DNA from: Actinomycetota bacterium
GTDB taxonomy: Bacteria; Actinomycetota; Thermoleophilia; Solirubrobacterales; Solirubrobacteraceae
DNA length: 30,023 nt
Assembly: GCA_005788585.1 (NCBI GenBank)
Contig: SYBY01000139.1
Coordinates: forward strand, 1 to 30,023
Direction: 5' to 3'
The stretch's first letter is position 1; each line of letters begins with the position of its first letter. This document shows positions 14,519-22,102 of this stretch, one piece after another. The translations under genes and the position numbers were made by a program. Below the pieces are notes generated by a model. That model was not told the origin of the DNA, did not search any database, and saw nothing but the letters and a program-made list of their open reading frames with translations.

Positions 14519-14527
14519 CACGAGCTC

Positions 14528-16252
14528 ATGAGTGAATCGAATGTGCCAGTCGAGACAGCGACGGCCGTCTCCGGGCCGCAGGCGGCGCCCCCGCGGGAGC
14601 CGAAGCCGAGCGTTGACAGGCTTGACGAGCTTGCGAGGCGGATCCTCAGCGGTGACATCATCCTGCCCAAGTTCCAGCGGAACTTCGTGTGGGAGCGTGT
14701 GCAGATTCGCGACCTCCTGGACTCGATCGTTCGCAATTACCCGATCGGGAGCGTGCTGCTTTGGCAGAGCCGCGAGGAACTACGCAGTGAGCGGCGGATC
14801 GCAGACCTTGACGTTGAACTTCCGCGCGCGGATTACCCCGTGAACTACCTCTTGGATGGGCAGCAGCGGCTCTCGGCGATCTGCGGGGCGATGTACTGGA
14901 CTGGCGATGCCGCGCGCAGTCGGTGGAACCTCGTGTATGACCTCAGGAAAGAGACGTTCGAGCACCTCGATACGCTCGAAGATCCGCCGCTTCACAGGAT
15001 CCGGCTCAACAAGCTATCGGACCCGACTGCGTTCTTCCGTCACGTGGCGAGCCTCGACACGCTCAACGCGCCCGACAAGGACGACCTCAAGGCGCGGGCC
15101 GATGCTCTGTTCGGGCGCTTCAAGGACTACAAGGTTGCCACGGTGACCCTCGGTGAGATGCCGCTCGATGACGTGGCGCCGATCTTCGAGCGGGTCAACA
15201 GTACGGGGACGCCGCTGACGATTGTCGACCTGATGCGTGCCGCCACCTGGAGCCAGGACTTTGACCTCCTCGACGCGATTGACGACATCCGCGACGACCT
15301 CGTGGACAAGGGGTTCGGCGAGATCGATCGCAAGGTAATCCTTCGCAACCTCTCGGCCGCTGCTGGCCGAGGCTTCTCGGCTGACAGCATCGACCAACTT
15401 CGTCACGAGAACGTGGAGACACTCAAGGCCGCAGCGGCCGCGACCGGCGAAGCGTTCAAGCGGTCCGTCGACTACCTCACCACGCAGATTGGCGTCCCAG
15501 GGGCGGAAGTTGTCCCATACGCAAACCAGCTCACCGTCCTCACTGAGATCTTCCGCCGCCTCCCTATTCCTTCTGCTGCGCAGTTCGAGGCGATCGATCG
15601 GTGGTTCTGGAAGACCTCGCTTGGGGGCTACTTCGGCGGGTGGAATACGGGCACGATGGCGAGTGATCTTGTGGCGGTGGGGGCGTTCGCGGCAGGGACC
15701 GTTCAAGAGGTTGAGATCAACGTTGTGCGGCCCCACTCGGACATCTGGCGTATGCGTCAGTTCCGCGCGAACAACGCGCACGCCAAGCTGCTTGCGATCG
15801 TTCTCGCTCACCATCAGCCCGTGGACCTGTTGACCGGCCAGCGCATTGACACGGCGAAAGCACTGGCCTGGAGCAACAACAAGGAGTTTCATCACTTCTT
15901 CCCCCAGGCCTATCTGAAGCGTGCCGGCGAGTCCCGGGTCCGGATCAACTGTCTCGCCAACTTTGTGATGCTGACGTCTGCGAGCAACAAGACGATCTTG
16001 GATCGTGATCCTTCTGACTATCTCGTCGATGTCGAGCGCGCTGCCGGGGAGAACCTCGATCAGTGGCTGGCGTCGAACCTGGTGTCGCGTGAGGCGTTCG
16101 AGGCAGCCAAGGCTGACGATTTTGACCTGTACCTCAAGCTGCGTGCCGACACCATTCAGTCGGCGGTGCTGCCGCTCGCTGGCTGGGAACCTGAGAACGA
16201 AGACGAGCCGGGAGTCACCGCAGCAGAAGTCCTCGAAGACGAACCATCCTGA
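14528..16252 (+). CDS. GmrSD-like DUF262 + DUF1524 protein (type IV restriction-like)
   Basis: The protein has 574 residues. The N-terminal DUF262 (ParB-like) domain has LPKFQRNFVW (47-56), SIVRNYPIGSVLLWQ, and YLLDGQQRLSAI with DGQQR at 110-114, the NTP-binding and hydrolysis motif. The C-terminal DUF1524 HNH-type domain has HHFFPQAYLKR (from H455), INCLANFVMLTSASNKTI and DRDPSDYL. This is the fused GmrS-GmrD architecture, known for nucleotide-dependent cleavage of modified phage DNA; some relatives sense other modifications. The target here is unknown. Its composition is more A/T-rich than the flanks. It lies between an att-like relic and an integrase fragment, suggesting separate arrival. 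Confidence 0.85.
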   Translation: MSESNVPVETATAVSGPQAAPPREPKPSVDRLDELARRILSGDIILPKFQRNFVWERVQIRDLLDSIVRNYPIGSVLLWQSREELRSERRIADLDVELPRADYPVNYLLDGQQRLSAICGAMYWTGDAARSRWNLVYDLRKETFEHLDTLEDPPLHRIRLNKLSDPTAFFRHVASLDTLNAPDKDDLKARADALFGRFKDYKVATVTLGEMPLDDVAPIFERVNSTGTPLTIVDLMRAATWSQDFDLLDAIDDIRDDLVDKGFGEIDRKVILRNLSAAAGRGFSADSIDQLRHENVETLKAAAAATGEAFKRSVDYLTTQIGVPGAEVVPYANQLTVLTEIFRRLPIPSAAQFEAIDRWFWKTSLGGYFGGWNTGTMASDLVAVGAFAAGTVQEVEINVVRPHSDIWRMRQFRANNAHAKLLAIVLAHHQPVDLLTGQRIDTAKALAWSNNKEFHHFFPQAYLKRAGESRVRINCLANFVMLTSASNKTILDRDPSDYLVDVERAAGENLDQWLASNLVSREAFEAAKADDFDLYLKLRADTIQSAVLPLAGWEPENEDEPGVTAAEVLEDEPS

Positions 16253-16256
16253 GCCC

Positions 16257-16382
16257 TTACCAGGCGAGGCTGCAGGGGGAGGACTGACGGAGCCCGGTAT
16301 CAAAGACGGTGCGTCCGACGGCATCGGCCAAGGCCGCGCCCACGGAGGACACGTGCTTGCCATAGAGGTCGACGCTTTCGCC
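16257..16382 (-). pseudogene. Remnant of an integrase C-terminus
   Basis: About 42 residues, from GESVDLYGKHVSSVGAALAD to AVGRTVFDTG and the stop, align without gaps to the end of the intact integrase (ADLYGKWVPSADAEIADAIG, RRVFAAD), including the catalytic Tyr. Upstream the frame reads as random sequence, so the rest is lost. It lies ~280 bases inside attR, on the same strand as the intact integrase. Confidence 0.6.
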
Positions 16383-16516
16383 GGGGAGGCTCGGGGTACG
16401 CCGCGAAGTGGTGCGCCGCCGCCGTAGCGAGCGACCGCTTGCTGGCAAGGCTCGATCGGCGGGGGCTCAGCGAGCGCATCTACGGCGCTCAGCCGGACGG
16501 CCGTCGTGGGCTCCTC

Positions 16517-16536
16517 GTTCCCCGAAAGGTTCCCCG
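16517..16536 (+). repeat. Tandem GTTCCCCG pair near attR (candidate integrase arm sites)
   Basis: GTTCCCCG occurs at 16517-16524 and 16529-16536, 12 bases start to start and ~127 bases inside attR. It is the same octamer pair as near attL and before the integrase operon. Confidence 0.55.
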
Positions 16537-16563
16537 CGGTGGCGGTTGCCTGCGGCTTGTTAC

Positions 16564-16577
16564 GGTCCGAAGCGGTC
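16564..16577. repeat. GGTCCGAAGCGGTC, second location of an element-internal motif
   Basis: Exact copy of 6254-6267. Here it is followed by CC, making an imperfect 15-base palindrome. Location between arm sites and attR suggests a recombination-accessory or regulator site. Confidence 0.45.
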
Positions 16578-16663
16578 CGCAAGAACTGAGGAAACGACCA
16601 GAAAGCATGGCGCCTTTCCCAGGAATCCTGGGCGATTAGCGGCCTGCCCCTACCCCGCTTCTG

Positions 16664-16700
16664 ATCCGCAGGTCCCAGGTTCGAATCCTGGCGGGGGCGT
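16664..16700 (+). repeat. attR core, 37-bp direct repeat
   Basis: Identical to the tRNA-Arg 3' end at 4259-4295. It is not a tRNA gene: the 5' half is missing. It marks the right boundary of the element. Confidence 0.93.
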
Positions 16701-16815
16701 GGGTGGTCGTGCGACGCCTGGGGGGTCACCCCTCATGCGCTCCGACCCGTCCCAGGGGACTCTTGCTGCACACGCGGGGCCATCCGGGCTCTCGCGCCAC
16801 ACCAGGAGACCCCGC

Positions 16816-18087
16816 ATGTCCCACTTCACGCTCACCCTCGCGTCTCGTTCCCGCCGCGCTGCGCTCTGCGCCGCCATCGCCGCATGTGCCGTCGGCGGTC
16901 TCGCCGGTGAAGCCGCGGCGACCCAGATCAACGGCGACGTCTCGACCTTCACCGTCAGTGATGGCATCGAGGCCGGCCAGGCCCCGCTCAACGGTCCAGA
17001 CGTCTACCAGGTGGATGTGGCGGTGGTGAATGGAGAAAGCGTCTGGAAACTGACAACCGAATCACCGATCCGCATGATCGCCGGGGCCTGCACCCGGATC
17101 AGCGGGGCGAACAACGTCGCGGGGCCGTCGGAGGTCCACTGCAAGCGTGCCGCCGAGCCCGGTGAGAGCCGCGCGATCCTCGGTGGCGGCGACGACAGCT
17201 TCGTCGCGGCGCCCGGGTTCCCCGACCGTCTGCGCCTGGTCGGTGAGGACGGCAACGACGTCCTGACGGGCGGGGAGGCCGACGACGTCATCAACGGCGG
17301 CGACGGCGACAACGTGCTGACCGGCAACGGTGGCAACGACAGCCTGACGCTCGGCAACCCGCCGCGGACGCAGTTCGCCAACATCCCGAACGGGACGAAC
17401 ACGATCACCGGCGGGCCGGGCAACGACTTCATGTTCGGCGGTGACGGCAACGACGCCATCGACGGCGGTGACGGCAACGACTCGCTCGGCGGTGGCCGCG
17501 GCATCGACGTCCTGAACGGCGGCGAGGGCGACGACGGTCTCAACGGCACCGAGGACGCGTTCCAGAAGCGTGATTCGCTGACCGGTGGCGGCGGGACCGA
17601 TCAGTTCACGGCCGACATCCTCGACCAGGTCTTCGCCCGCGACGGCATCGCCGAGCGCATCGGCTGCAAGCCGGTCCGCTTCCTGACCGACCCGCTGGCG
17701 TTCGCCGAGGTCGACCTGAAGGACATCATCGTGTTCGGCGACCCGTGCCCGGTGGTCCTGCGCGCGCCGAAGAACGAGACGCCGTCGGGCGCCATCCGGT
17801 CGTCGACCGCGAAGGTGTCCTCGGGCGTGGCCCGGATCGCGGTGCGCTGCACCACGACGAAGGCGTGCACCGGGACGGTCCGGATGCGCCTGGCCCGCAA
17901 GGGATCGACCACCGTCCGCGCGACCTACCGCGTGGCCGGCAAGAAGACGCGCACGCTGTCGCTGAAGCTGCGCTCGTCCGACGCGGCGAAGGTCACCACC
18001 AAGGGCGTGAAGGCGACCGTGACGCTCACCGAGAAGGGCAAGGCCGGCGACAAGACGGTCACCCGCGCGGTGACGGCGAAGCGATAG
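16816..18087 (+). CDS. Secreted RTX (hemolysin-type Ca2+-binding) repeat protein
   Basis: The protein has 423 residues, with AGGAG seven bases before the ATG. Residues 1-35 form a signal peptide ending near GEAAA. Residues ~140-250 contain RTX nonapeptides of the GGxGxDxLx form (GEDGNDVLTGGEADDVI, FGGDGNDAIDGGDGNDSLGG), which bind Ca2+ as a parallel beta-roll. After a Cys-bracketed section comes a ~95-residue basic beta-rich domain (VRCTTTKACTGTVRMRLARK) of a kind common on secreted proteins of this lineage. Its Sec signal and lack of a toxin domain argue against a T1SS hemolysin; a structural surface role is more likely. It is the first gene right of attR. Confidence 0.85.
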   Translation: MSHFTLTLASRSRRAALCAAIAACAVGGLAGEAAATQINGDVSTFTVSDGIEAGQAPLNGPDVYQVDVAVVNGESVWKLTTESPIRMIAGACTRISGANNVAGPSEVHCKRAAEPGESRAILGGGDDSFVAAPGFPDRLRLVGEDGNDVLTGGEADDVINGGDGDNVLTGNGGNDSLTLGNPPRTQFANIPNGTNTITGGPGNDFMFGGDGNDAIDGGDGNDSLGGGRGIDVLNGGEGDDGLNGTEDAFQKRDSLTGGGGTDQFTADILDQVFARDGIAERIGCKPVRFLTDPLAFAEVDLKDIIVFGDPCPVVLRAPKNETPSGAIRSSTAKVSSGVARIAVRCTTTKACTGTVRMRLARKGSTTVRATYRVAGKKTRTLSLKLRSSDAAKVTTKGVKATVTLTEKGKAGDKTVTRAVTAKR

Positions 18088-18097
18088 CCCACGGGAG

Positions 18098-18122
18098 GCC
18101 CCCGCCGAGTCCTGGCGGGGGC
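18098..18122. terminator. Hairpin terminator after the RTX gene
   Basis: GCCCCCGCC (18098-18106) and GGCGGGGGC (18114-18122) form a 9-bp stem with a 7-base loop, 11 bases after the RTX stop. A 16-bp perfect palindrome (CGCTTCCGCGGAAGCG, 18122-18137) follows and abuts the stop of the convergent gene. The pair may serve both directions. Confidence 0.65.
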
Positions 18123-18137
18123 GCTTCCGCGGAAGCG

Positions 18138-20036
18138 TCAGGCCACGAACGTGATGTCGGCGTAGTCCGTGAGCGGCGCGGCGAGCGATTCGGGCTGGCG
18201 GCGCAGCGGGTCCCGGCTCGGAAGGCGGTCGAAGCTCAGGCCGGCGAGCTGCTCGATCTCGGCGATCGGCCGCTGCCAGGTCTCATGGGCTCCGAAGACG
18301 AACTCCTCGGGGGCGAGGTAGGTCTCCTGGCTCATGAGGTACCCGGTGGCCGTGAGCTCGCGGGTGTCGTCGTGGATGAACGCGATGAGCTTCCAGAACC
18401 TCAGCGGGATCTGCGTGCCGAAGCGCGTGGGGTCGTCGTCCTTCAGCACCGGGCCGGTGATGACGGAGATGCGCATCTGGTCCTCGACGCAGTGCTGGAG
18501 GGCGTAGTCCTCGAGGCCGAGCCAGATGCCGGCGTTGAACGGCTGCATCTGGGGGACGGCGTTGGTGTAGTGCATCGAGTCGCGGTTGCCGCGGTCGGCC
18601 GGTTCAACCGGTCCCCAGATGGGATCTTCGCGGCGCGTCATGTGGCCGCGCGCGAAGCGGGGCGGGTCACCGTAGACGTCGAGGGCGCCGTCGCCGGGCA
18701 GCAGCTGCGCCTCACGCGGAATCCGGGGGTCGATGAGCCAGGAGCGCCGTTTTGCGCTCCTCTTCTGGTCGCCGCTGATGTTGACCGCGCTCCAGAGGCA
18801 CAGGCGCCGCGACTTGCTCATGGCGACGGAGAAGTGCTCGTACTTCAGCTCGGCGGTGCGCTTCCCACGGGGACCGTGCATGAGAACGTCCCGGGGGGCC
18901 GTCGTCTTCTTGGGCAGGTTCACGCGGACGGCGGTGCCGGCGCCGAGGAAGGCGGGGTCGAACCCCTCCCGGTCCTCGTACTCCGACACGGCCGCTTCGA
19001 GCGGGCCGGTGGCTGGACCGCGCTCACGGTCGGCCGGGGCGGCGGGAATCCTCACCCGCGAGCGGCGCTTCACGCGCGCGAGGGCGTCGAGGAGCGCTGT
19101 GGGCTTGACGGCGTGGTTGGCCTCGCCGGGGATGCCGGAGAAGTGCAGGCCGACGGCGCGGCCCTCCATGTCGAGAACGGCCGAGCCGGAGCTGCCGCGC
19201 AGCGTCGACGCGTCGTGGGTGAAGTACCACGGCTTCTTGTCCACGACCAGGGCCTTGCCCGGCGAGACGCGCTTGACGTCGAAGATGTCGCCGAAGACCC
19301 CCTTCGCGTCGGCGTCGTCGAGCATCCCGCCGGTGTCGCGGGAGGGGAAGCCGACGACGGCGATGTCCATCTCGCTGTGCGGGTCGGTCCGGCTCAGCGG
19401 GATCGGCTCGGGCATGCGGTCGTCGGGCTGAAGTTCGAGGAACGCGACGTCGGGGGCGGACGTGTCGTGGTCGGCGATGAAGAGGACGCGGGCGACGTCG
19501 ATGTCGAGAGGGCGGGACCGGCCGGTGGGGCGGTGCTCCTCGCGGAAGTCGAGGCGGGTCTGAACGGGCCGACCGGTCGCGGGGGTGACGATGGGGCCGT
19601 AGCCGCGGCCCTCTCGGCGCGCGAAGTTCTCGGCGACGTGGCGGTTGGTGACGACCGTGCGCTCGGCGATGAGCCAGCCGGTGCCGCCCCAGCCGAAGGC
19701 CGGGTGGTCCCGGAACTCGATGCGCCCGACGGACCCCACGCACGGCTCGATGCGGGCCCGGGCGGCGAGCAGCCGGGCCGCGAGCGTCTTGCTGCGAGGC
19801 ATGACGATCCGGCCGTTGCGGACCAGCAGCGCCGGCCGGGTGAACTGCAGGATGACCGCCTCGGTCCGTGGCAGCGGGAGACGGCCCTCCCGGCCGGGCG
19901 ACGCGATCACGGCCCGGATGAGATCGGGAGTGGTTCCGGCCTCGGCAGCGCCGGGGAGCGGGCTGCCCGCCTCGATGATGGCGGACAGCTCTCGGGCGAC
20001 GGGGGTGTCACGCAGGACGTCGGTGAGCTGCGGCAT
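18138..20036 (-). CDS. Trypsin-like serine protease fused to DNA/RNA non-specific endonuclease
   Basis: The protein has 632 residues, with AGGAG seven bases before ATG 20036. The N-terminal ~100 residues are helical (LTDVLRDTPVARELSAIIEA) and unassigned. A trypsin-fold protease follows: H133 in VVTNRHVAENF, D196 in APDVAFLEL, and the nucleophile in LRGSSGSAVLD (S283). After a linker, residues ~365-600 form an EndoG/NucA-type nuclease: FARGHMTRREDPIWG with H465, and TNAVPQMQPFNAGIW with the metal-binding N501. The usual D of the DRGH motif is A462. There is no signal peptide, so it is probably cytosolic. Known conflict-system proteins pair trypsin-like peptidases with effectors; here the protease may activate the nuclease (inference). 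Confidence 0.8.
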   Translation of the reverse strand: MPQLTDVLRDTPVARELSAIIEAGSPLPGAAEAGTTPDLIRAVIASPGREGRLPLPRTEAVILQFTRPALLVRNGRIVMPRSKTLAARLLAARARIEPCVGSVGRIEFRDHPAFGWGGTGWLIAERTVVTNRHVAENFARREGRGYGPIVTPATGRPVQTRLDFREEHRPTGRSRPLDIDVARVLFIADHDTSAPDVAFLELQPDDRMPEPIPLSRTDPHSEMDIAVVGFPSRDTGGMLDDADAKGVFGDIFDVKRVSPGKALVVDKKPWYFTHDASTLRGSSGSAVLDMEGRAVGLHFSGIPGEANHAVKPTALLDALARVKRRSRVRIPAAPADRERGPATGPLEAAVSEYEDREGFDPAFLGAGTAVRVNLPKKTTAPRDVLMHGPRGKRTAELKYEHFSVAMSKSRRLCLWSAVNISGDQKRSAKRRSWLIDPRIPREAQLLPGDGALDVYGDPPRFARGHMTRREDPIWGPVEPADRGNRDSMHYTNAVPQMQPFNAGIWLGLEDYALQHCVEDQMRISVITGPVLKDDDPTRFGTQIPLRFWKLIAFIHDDTRELTATGYLMSQETYLAPEEFVFGAHETWQRPIAEIEQLAGLSFDRLPSRDPLRRQPESLAAPLTDYADITFVA

Positions 20037-20168
20037 GAGCGTCTCCTGACGATGCTTGCTCGTGAGCGATCCGTGCCCGATGGTCGGCGGATACGTACCG
20101 CCGGACCATGCACGAGTTATCAACCTCGGTCAAGCTGTCTCGGATCAGCACCGGGCAGGCGCCGGCGG

Positions 20169-21830
20169 TCACGGTCTGCGCGGCACGCACGTCCGGTAGG
20201 ACCGCGTCTCGACCAGGCGGCGGGTGCGCACCTTGCGACCGTTGCGCGTGACCGTGACCGCCTTGCGCACCCGGATGACCGCCTTGACCTCGTAGCGGCC
20301 GCGGGGCAGGCCCCGCAGGTCGATCGTCGAGCGCAGCCGGCCGTCGGCGTACCGGACCTTGACCGGCTTGCCGTTGACGTACACGGCGGTGGAGACCACC
20401 TCGGCGCGACGCACCCGCTTGGACAGGCGGATCTCGAAGCGGCGGCGGCTCTTGCAGACCCGCGGCGCCGTCTGCGAGACGGCGACCACCTGGACATCGG
20501 GCGCGCCGCTGGCTGCGCCGACCGCCGGCGGTGTCTGCGACCCGGCCGCGCGTGGGATCGGCGCCCAGTCCGGCGTGACGTCCTCGGGGCCGGACGTCTC
20601 GGGATCCTTCGTCAGGCGCCGCTGGTCGGTGCCGTCGGCGTTCATCGTGTAGATCTCGATGTTGCCCGGGTCGAAGTGCTCGGACGGCTGCTCGCCGTGA
20701 CCCTCGTCCTCATCGGCGGCCACGGTGGCTTCCGGTTCCTCGACCGGTTTGATGCGCCCGTCGCGCGTCGACTGGAAGGCGATGCGTGTGCCGTCGGGAG
20801 ACCACGCCGGGGCGTGATCGGAGTACATGGGCACGCCGCCCTCGGTCTCGTGGGCCCGCGCGACCGGGGTGCCGAGCGAGCGGACCACGGGGTCGGTCAG
20901 CGGCCGCGGGCTCGTCCCGTCGGCGTTGACGACCCAGATCGCGGCGCCGGCGCTGTCGTCTCCGCGCACGTAGGCGACCCGCGCGCCGTCCGGCGACCAG
21001 TTCGGCTGCGATTCGGAGATCTCGGCCTCGTCGGCCAGTTCGACGGCCAGACCGGTGACCAGGTCGTAGACCCACACGCCGGTCGCCGGCCCGAAGCCCT
21101 TGCGGAAGACGATCCGGCGACCGTCCGGCGACCATGAGGGCTGCGCGTCGTAGGCGCGGCGGCCGTGCGTGGTCGGCGGGATGACCAGGGCCGTCTCCGT
21201 GCCCGTCGCGAGGTCCTTGACGTACAGGTCGGCCTTCGCGCCGTCGCCGCGCCGGAACACGAGTTTCGTCCCGTCCGGCGACCACGCAGGCTCGTACTCG
21301 GCGCCCGACCCCGAGCCGGGCCGGGTGTCCGTGACCTGGACGACGCCCGTGCCGTCCAGCCGCATGATGTAGATCTCGGGGTCCGTGCTGCCGTCCGGCG
21401 CCGGCCGGTTCGAGCTGAACGCGATGTGGGTGCCATCGGGCGAGACCGCGGGATGGATGTCGTTGATGGGCACGGGGCCCTCGCCTTCATCCTCCTCGCC
21501 GCCGCCCATGCCGTTCGGCGGTCCGCCGCGGCCCTCGGGCGGACCGGAGCCCTCGCCGTGTTCGCCCCCCTCGTCGCCCTCATCACTTGCAGGTGCGAGG
21601 CCGTTGTCGGTCAGCTGCCGGACGTCACTGCCGTCCGGGCGCATCGCGTAGACCTCGAAGTCCGTGGATCCATCACCCGCGGGACGCTCGCTGGAGAACA
21701 CGATCAGCCCGTTGTCGCCGGGGAAGGCCGAGCGTGCGGTGTCGGAATCGGTCACCACGATCGCGGCGGCGGCAAGTGCGGCGAGGCCGGCGGCAAGTGC
21801 GGCGGCGCGGGGGCGGAATGGGGCGCGCAT
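20169..21830 (-). CDS. Secreted TolB-like beta-propeller (PD40 repeat) protein
   Basis: The protein has 553 residues from ATG 21830, chosen because GGAG lies six bases upstream; the ATG four codons earlier lacks one. An N-terminal signal or anchor helix (AALAAGLAALAAAAIVV) is present. At least six PD40 repeats follow, each centred on W/V-S-P-D-G-T-x-I-A/V-F (PAVSPDGTHIAFSS, PAWSPDGTKLVFRR, PSWSPDGRRIVFRK, PNWSPDGARVAYVR). A Gly/Glu-rich insert lies near residues 80-120. The last ~100 residues form a Cys-bracketed domain (CKSRRRFEIRL to SYRTC) shared with the neighbour at 22103. Likely an extracytoplasmic ligand-binding or scaffold protein; substrate unknown. Confidence 0.82.
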   Translation of the reverse strand: MRAPFRPRAAALAAGLAALAAAAIVVTDSDTARSAFPGDNGLIVFSSERPAGDGSTDFEVYAMRPDGSDVRQLTDNGLAPASDEGDEGGEHGEGSGPPEGRGGPPNGMGGGEEDEGEGPVPINDIHPAVSPDGTHIAFSSNRPAPDGSTDPEIYIMRLDGTGVVQVTDTRPGSGSGAEYEPAWSPDGTKLVFRRGDGAKADLYVKDLATGTETALVIPPTTHGRRAYDAQPSWSPDGRRIVFRKGFGPATGVWVYDLVTGLAVELADEAEISESQPNWSPDGARVAYVRGDDSAGAAIWVVNADGTSPRPLTDPVVRSLGTPVARAHETEGGVPMYSDHAPAWSPDGTRIAFQSTRDGRIKPVEEPEATVAADEDEGHGEQPSEHFDPGNIEIYTMNADGTDQRRLTKDPETSGPEDVTPDWAPIPRAAGSQTPPAVGAASGAPDVQVVAVSQTAPRVCKSRRRFEIRLSKRVRRAEVVSTAVYVNGKPVKVRYADGRLRSTIDLRGLPRGRYEVKAVIRVRKAVTVTRNGRKVRTRRLVETRSYRTCVPRRP

Positions 21831-22102
21831 CGGAGTCTCCATGCGGTCGCGGGTCCGGCGACGCGGTCAGCGGGAGGGTCCGCCGCATCGCCTGCGGGTC
21901 TGGGTCAACTGTGGCTGACCTGCGATGCGGTGGGAACCGTAATCCGTCCGGAATCGCCTGCGCGCTTCCGCGGATCTGCGGCCCGTGGAACCTGATGAAG
22001 GTCCGTAGTAACGGCGGTCTCAGGTGGCGGCGCAGCTCGGATGATCGGCACACCTCGATCGGTGGACCATGTGGGCACATTCGATTCGAGGAAGGGATCC
22101 CC

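Larger units (their letters stand above)
14206..14527. other. Non-coding stretch with a decayed att-like site
   Basis: About 320 bases without a convincing gene lie between the HEPN and GmrSD-like genes. The main structure is the att-like sequence at 14366-14467. TATGCT at 14513-14518 is the probable -10 box of the downstream gene. Confidence 0.5.
16383..16663. other. Right-end non-coding stretch of the element
   Basis: No convincing gene. It holds the GTTCCCCG pair (16517-16536), one copy of GGTCCGAAGCGGTC (16564-16577), and sequence leading into the attR core. Confidence 0.5.
4259..16700. mobile_element. Integrative element in tRNA-Arg, satellite- or island-like, ~12.4 kb
   Basis: A 37-bp perfect direct repeat (4259-4295 and 16664-16700) contains the 3' end of tRNA-Arg and brackets a tyrosine integrase, an excisionase-like HTH, a primase/ATPase replication pair and accessory genes. 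Base composition is visibly less GC-rich than the flanks in several cargo genes, for example the GmrSD-like gene. No capsid, portal, terminase, tail, lysis, relaxase or T4SS gene is seen. It therefore looks like an autonomously replicating island or phage satellite that depends on another element for transfer; that lifestyle is inference. Confidence 0.9.

Noticed and set aside
16659..16700. A second tRNA-Arg
   Set aside because: Only the 3' part is present; there is no acceptor 5' strand or D-arm. It is the attR copy.
15014..16729. A 571-residue minus-strand open frame across attR
   Set aside because: It is antisense to the GmrSD-like gene, and its N-terminus is translated tRNA sequence (RQDSNLGPADQ), a well-known spurious ORF.
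16816..18087. RTX toxin or hemolysin
   Set aside because: It has RTX Ca2+-binding repeats but also a Sec signal peptide. It has no toxin domain, and no T1SS genes are nearby.
17745..21137. A 1130-residue plus-strand open frame
   Set aside because: It runs antisense to the protease-nuclease and TolB-like genes, has Arg/Gly/Ala-dominated random composition, and contains no domain. It is an artefact of high GC content.
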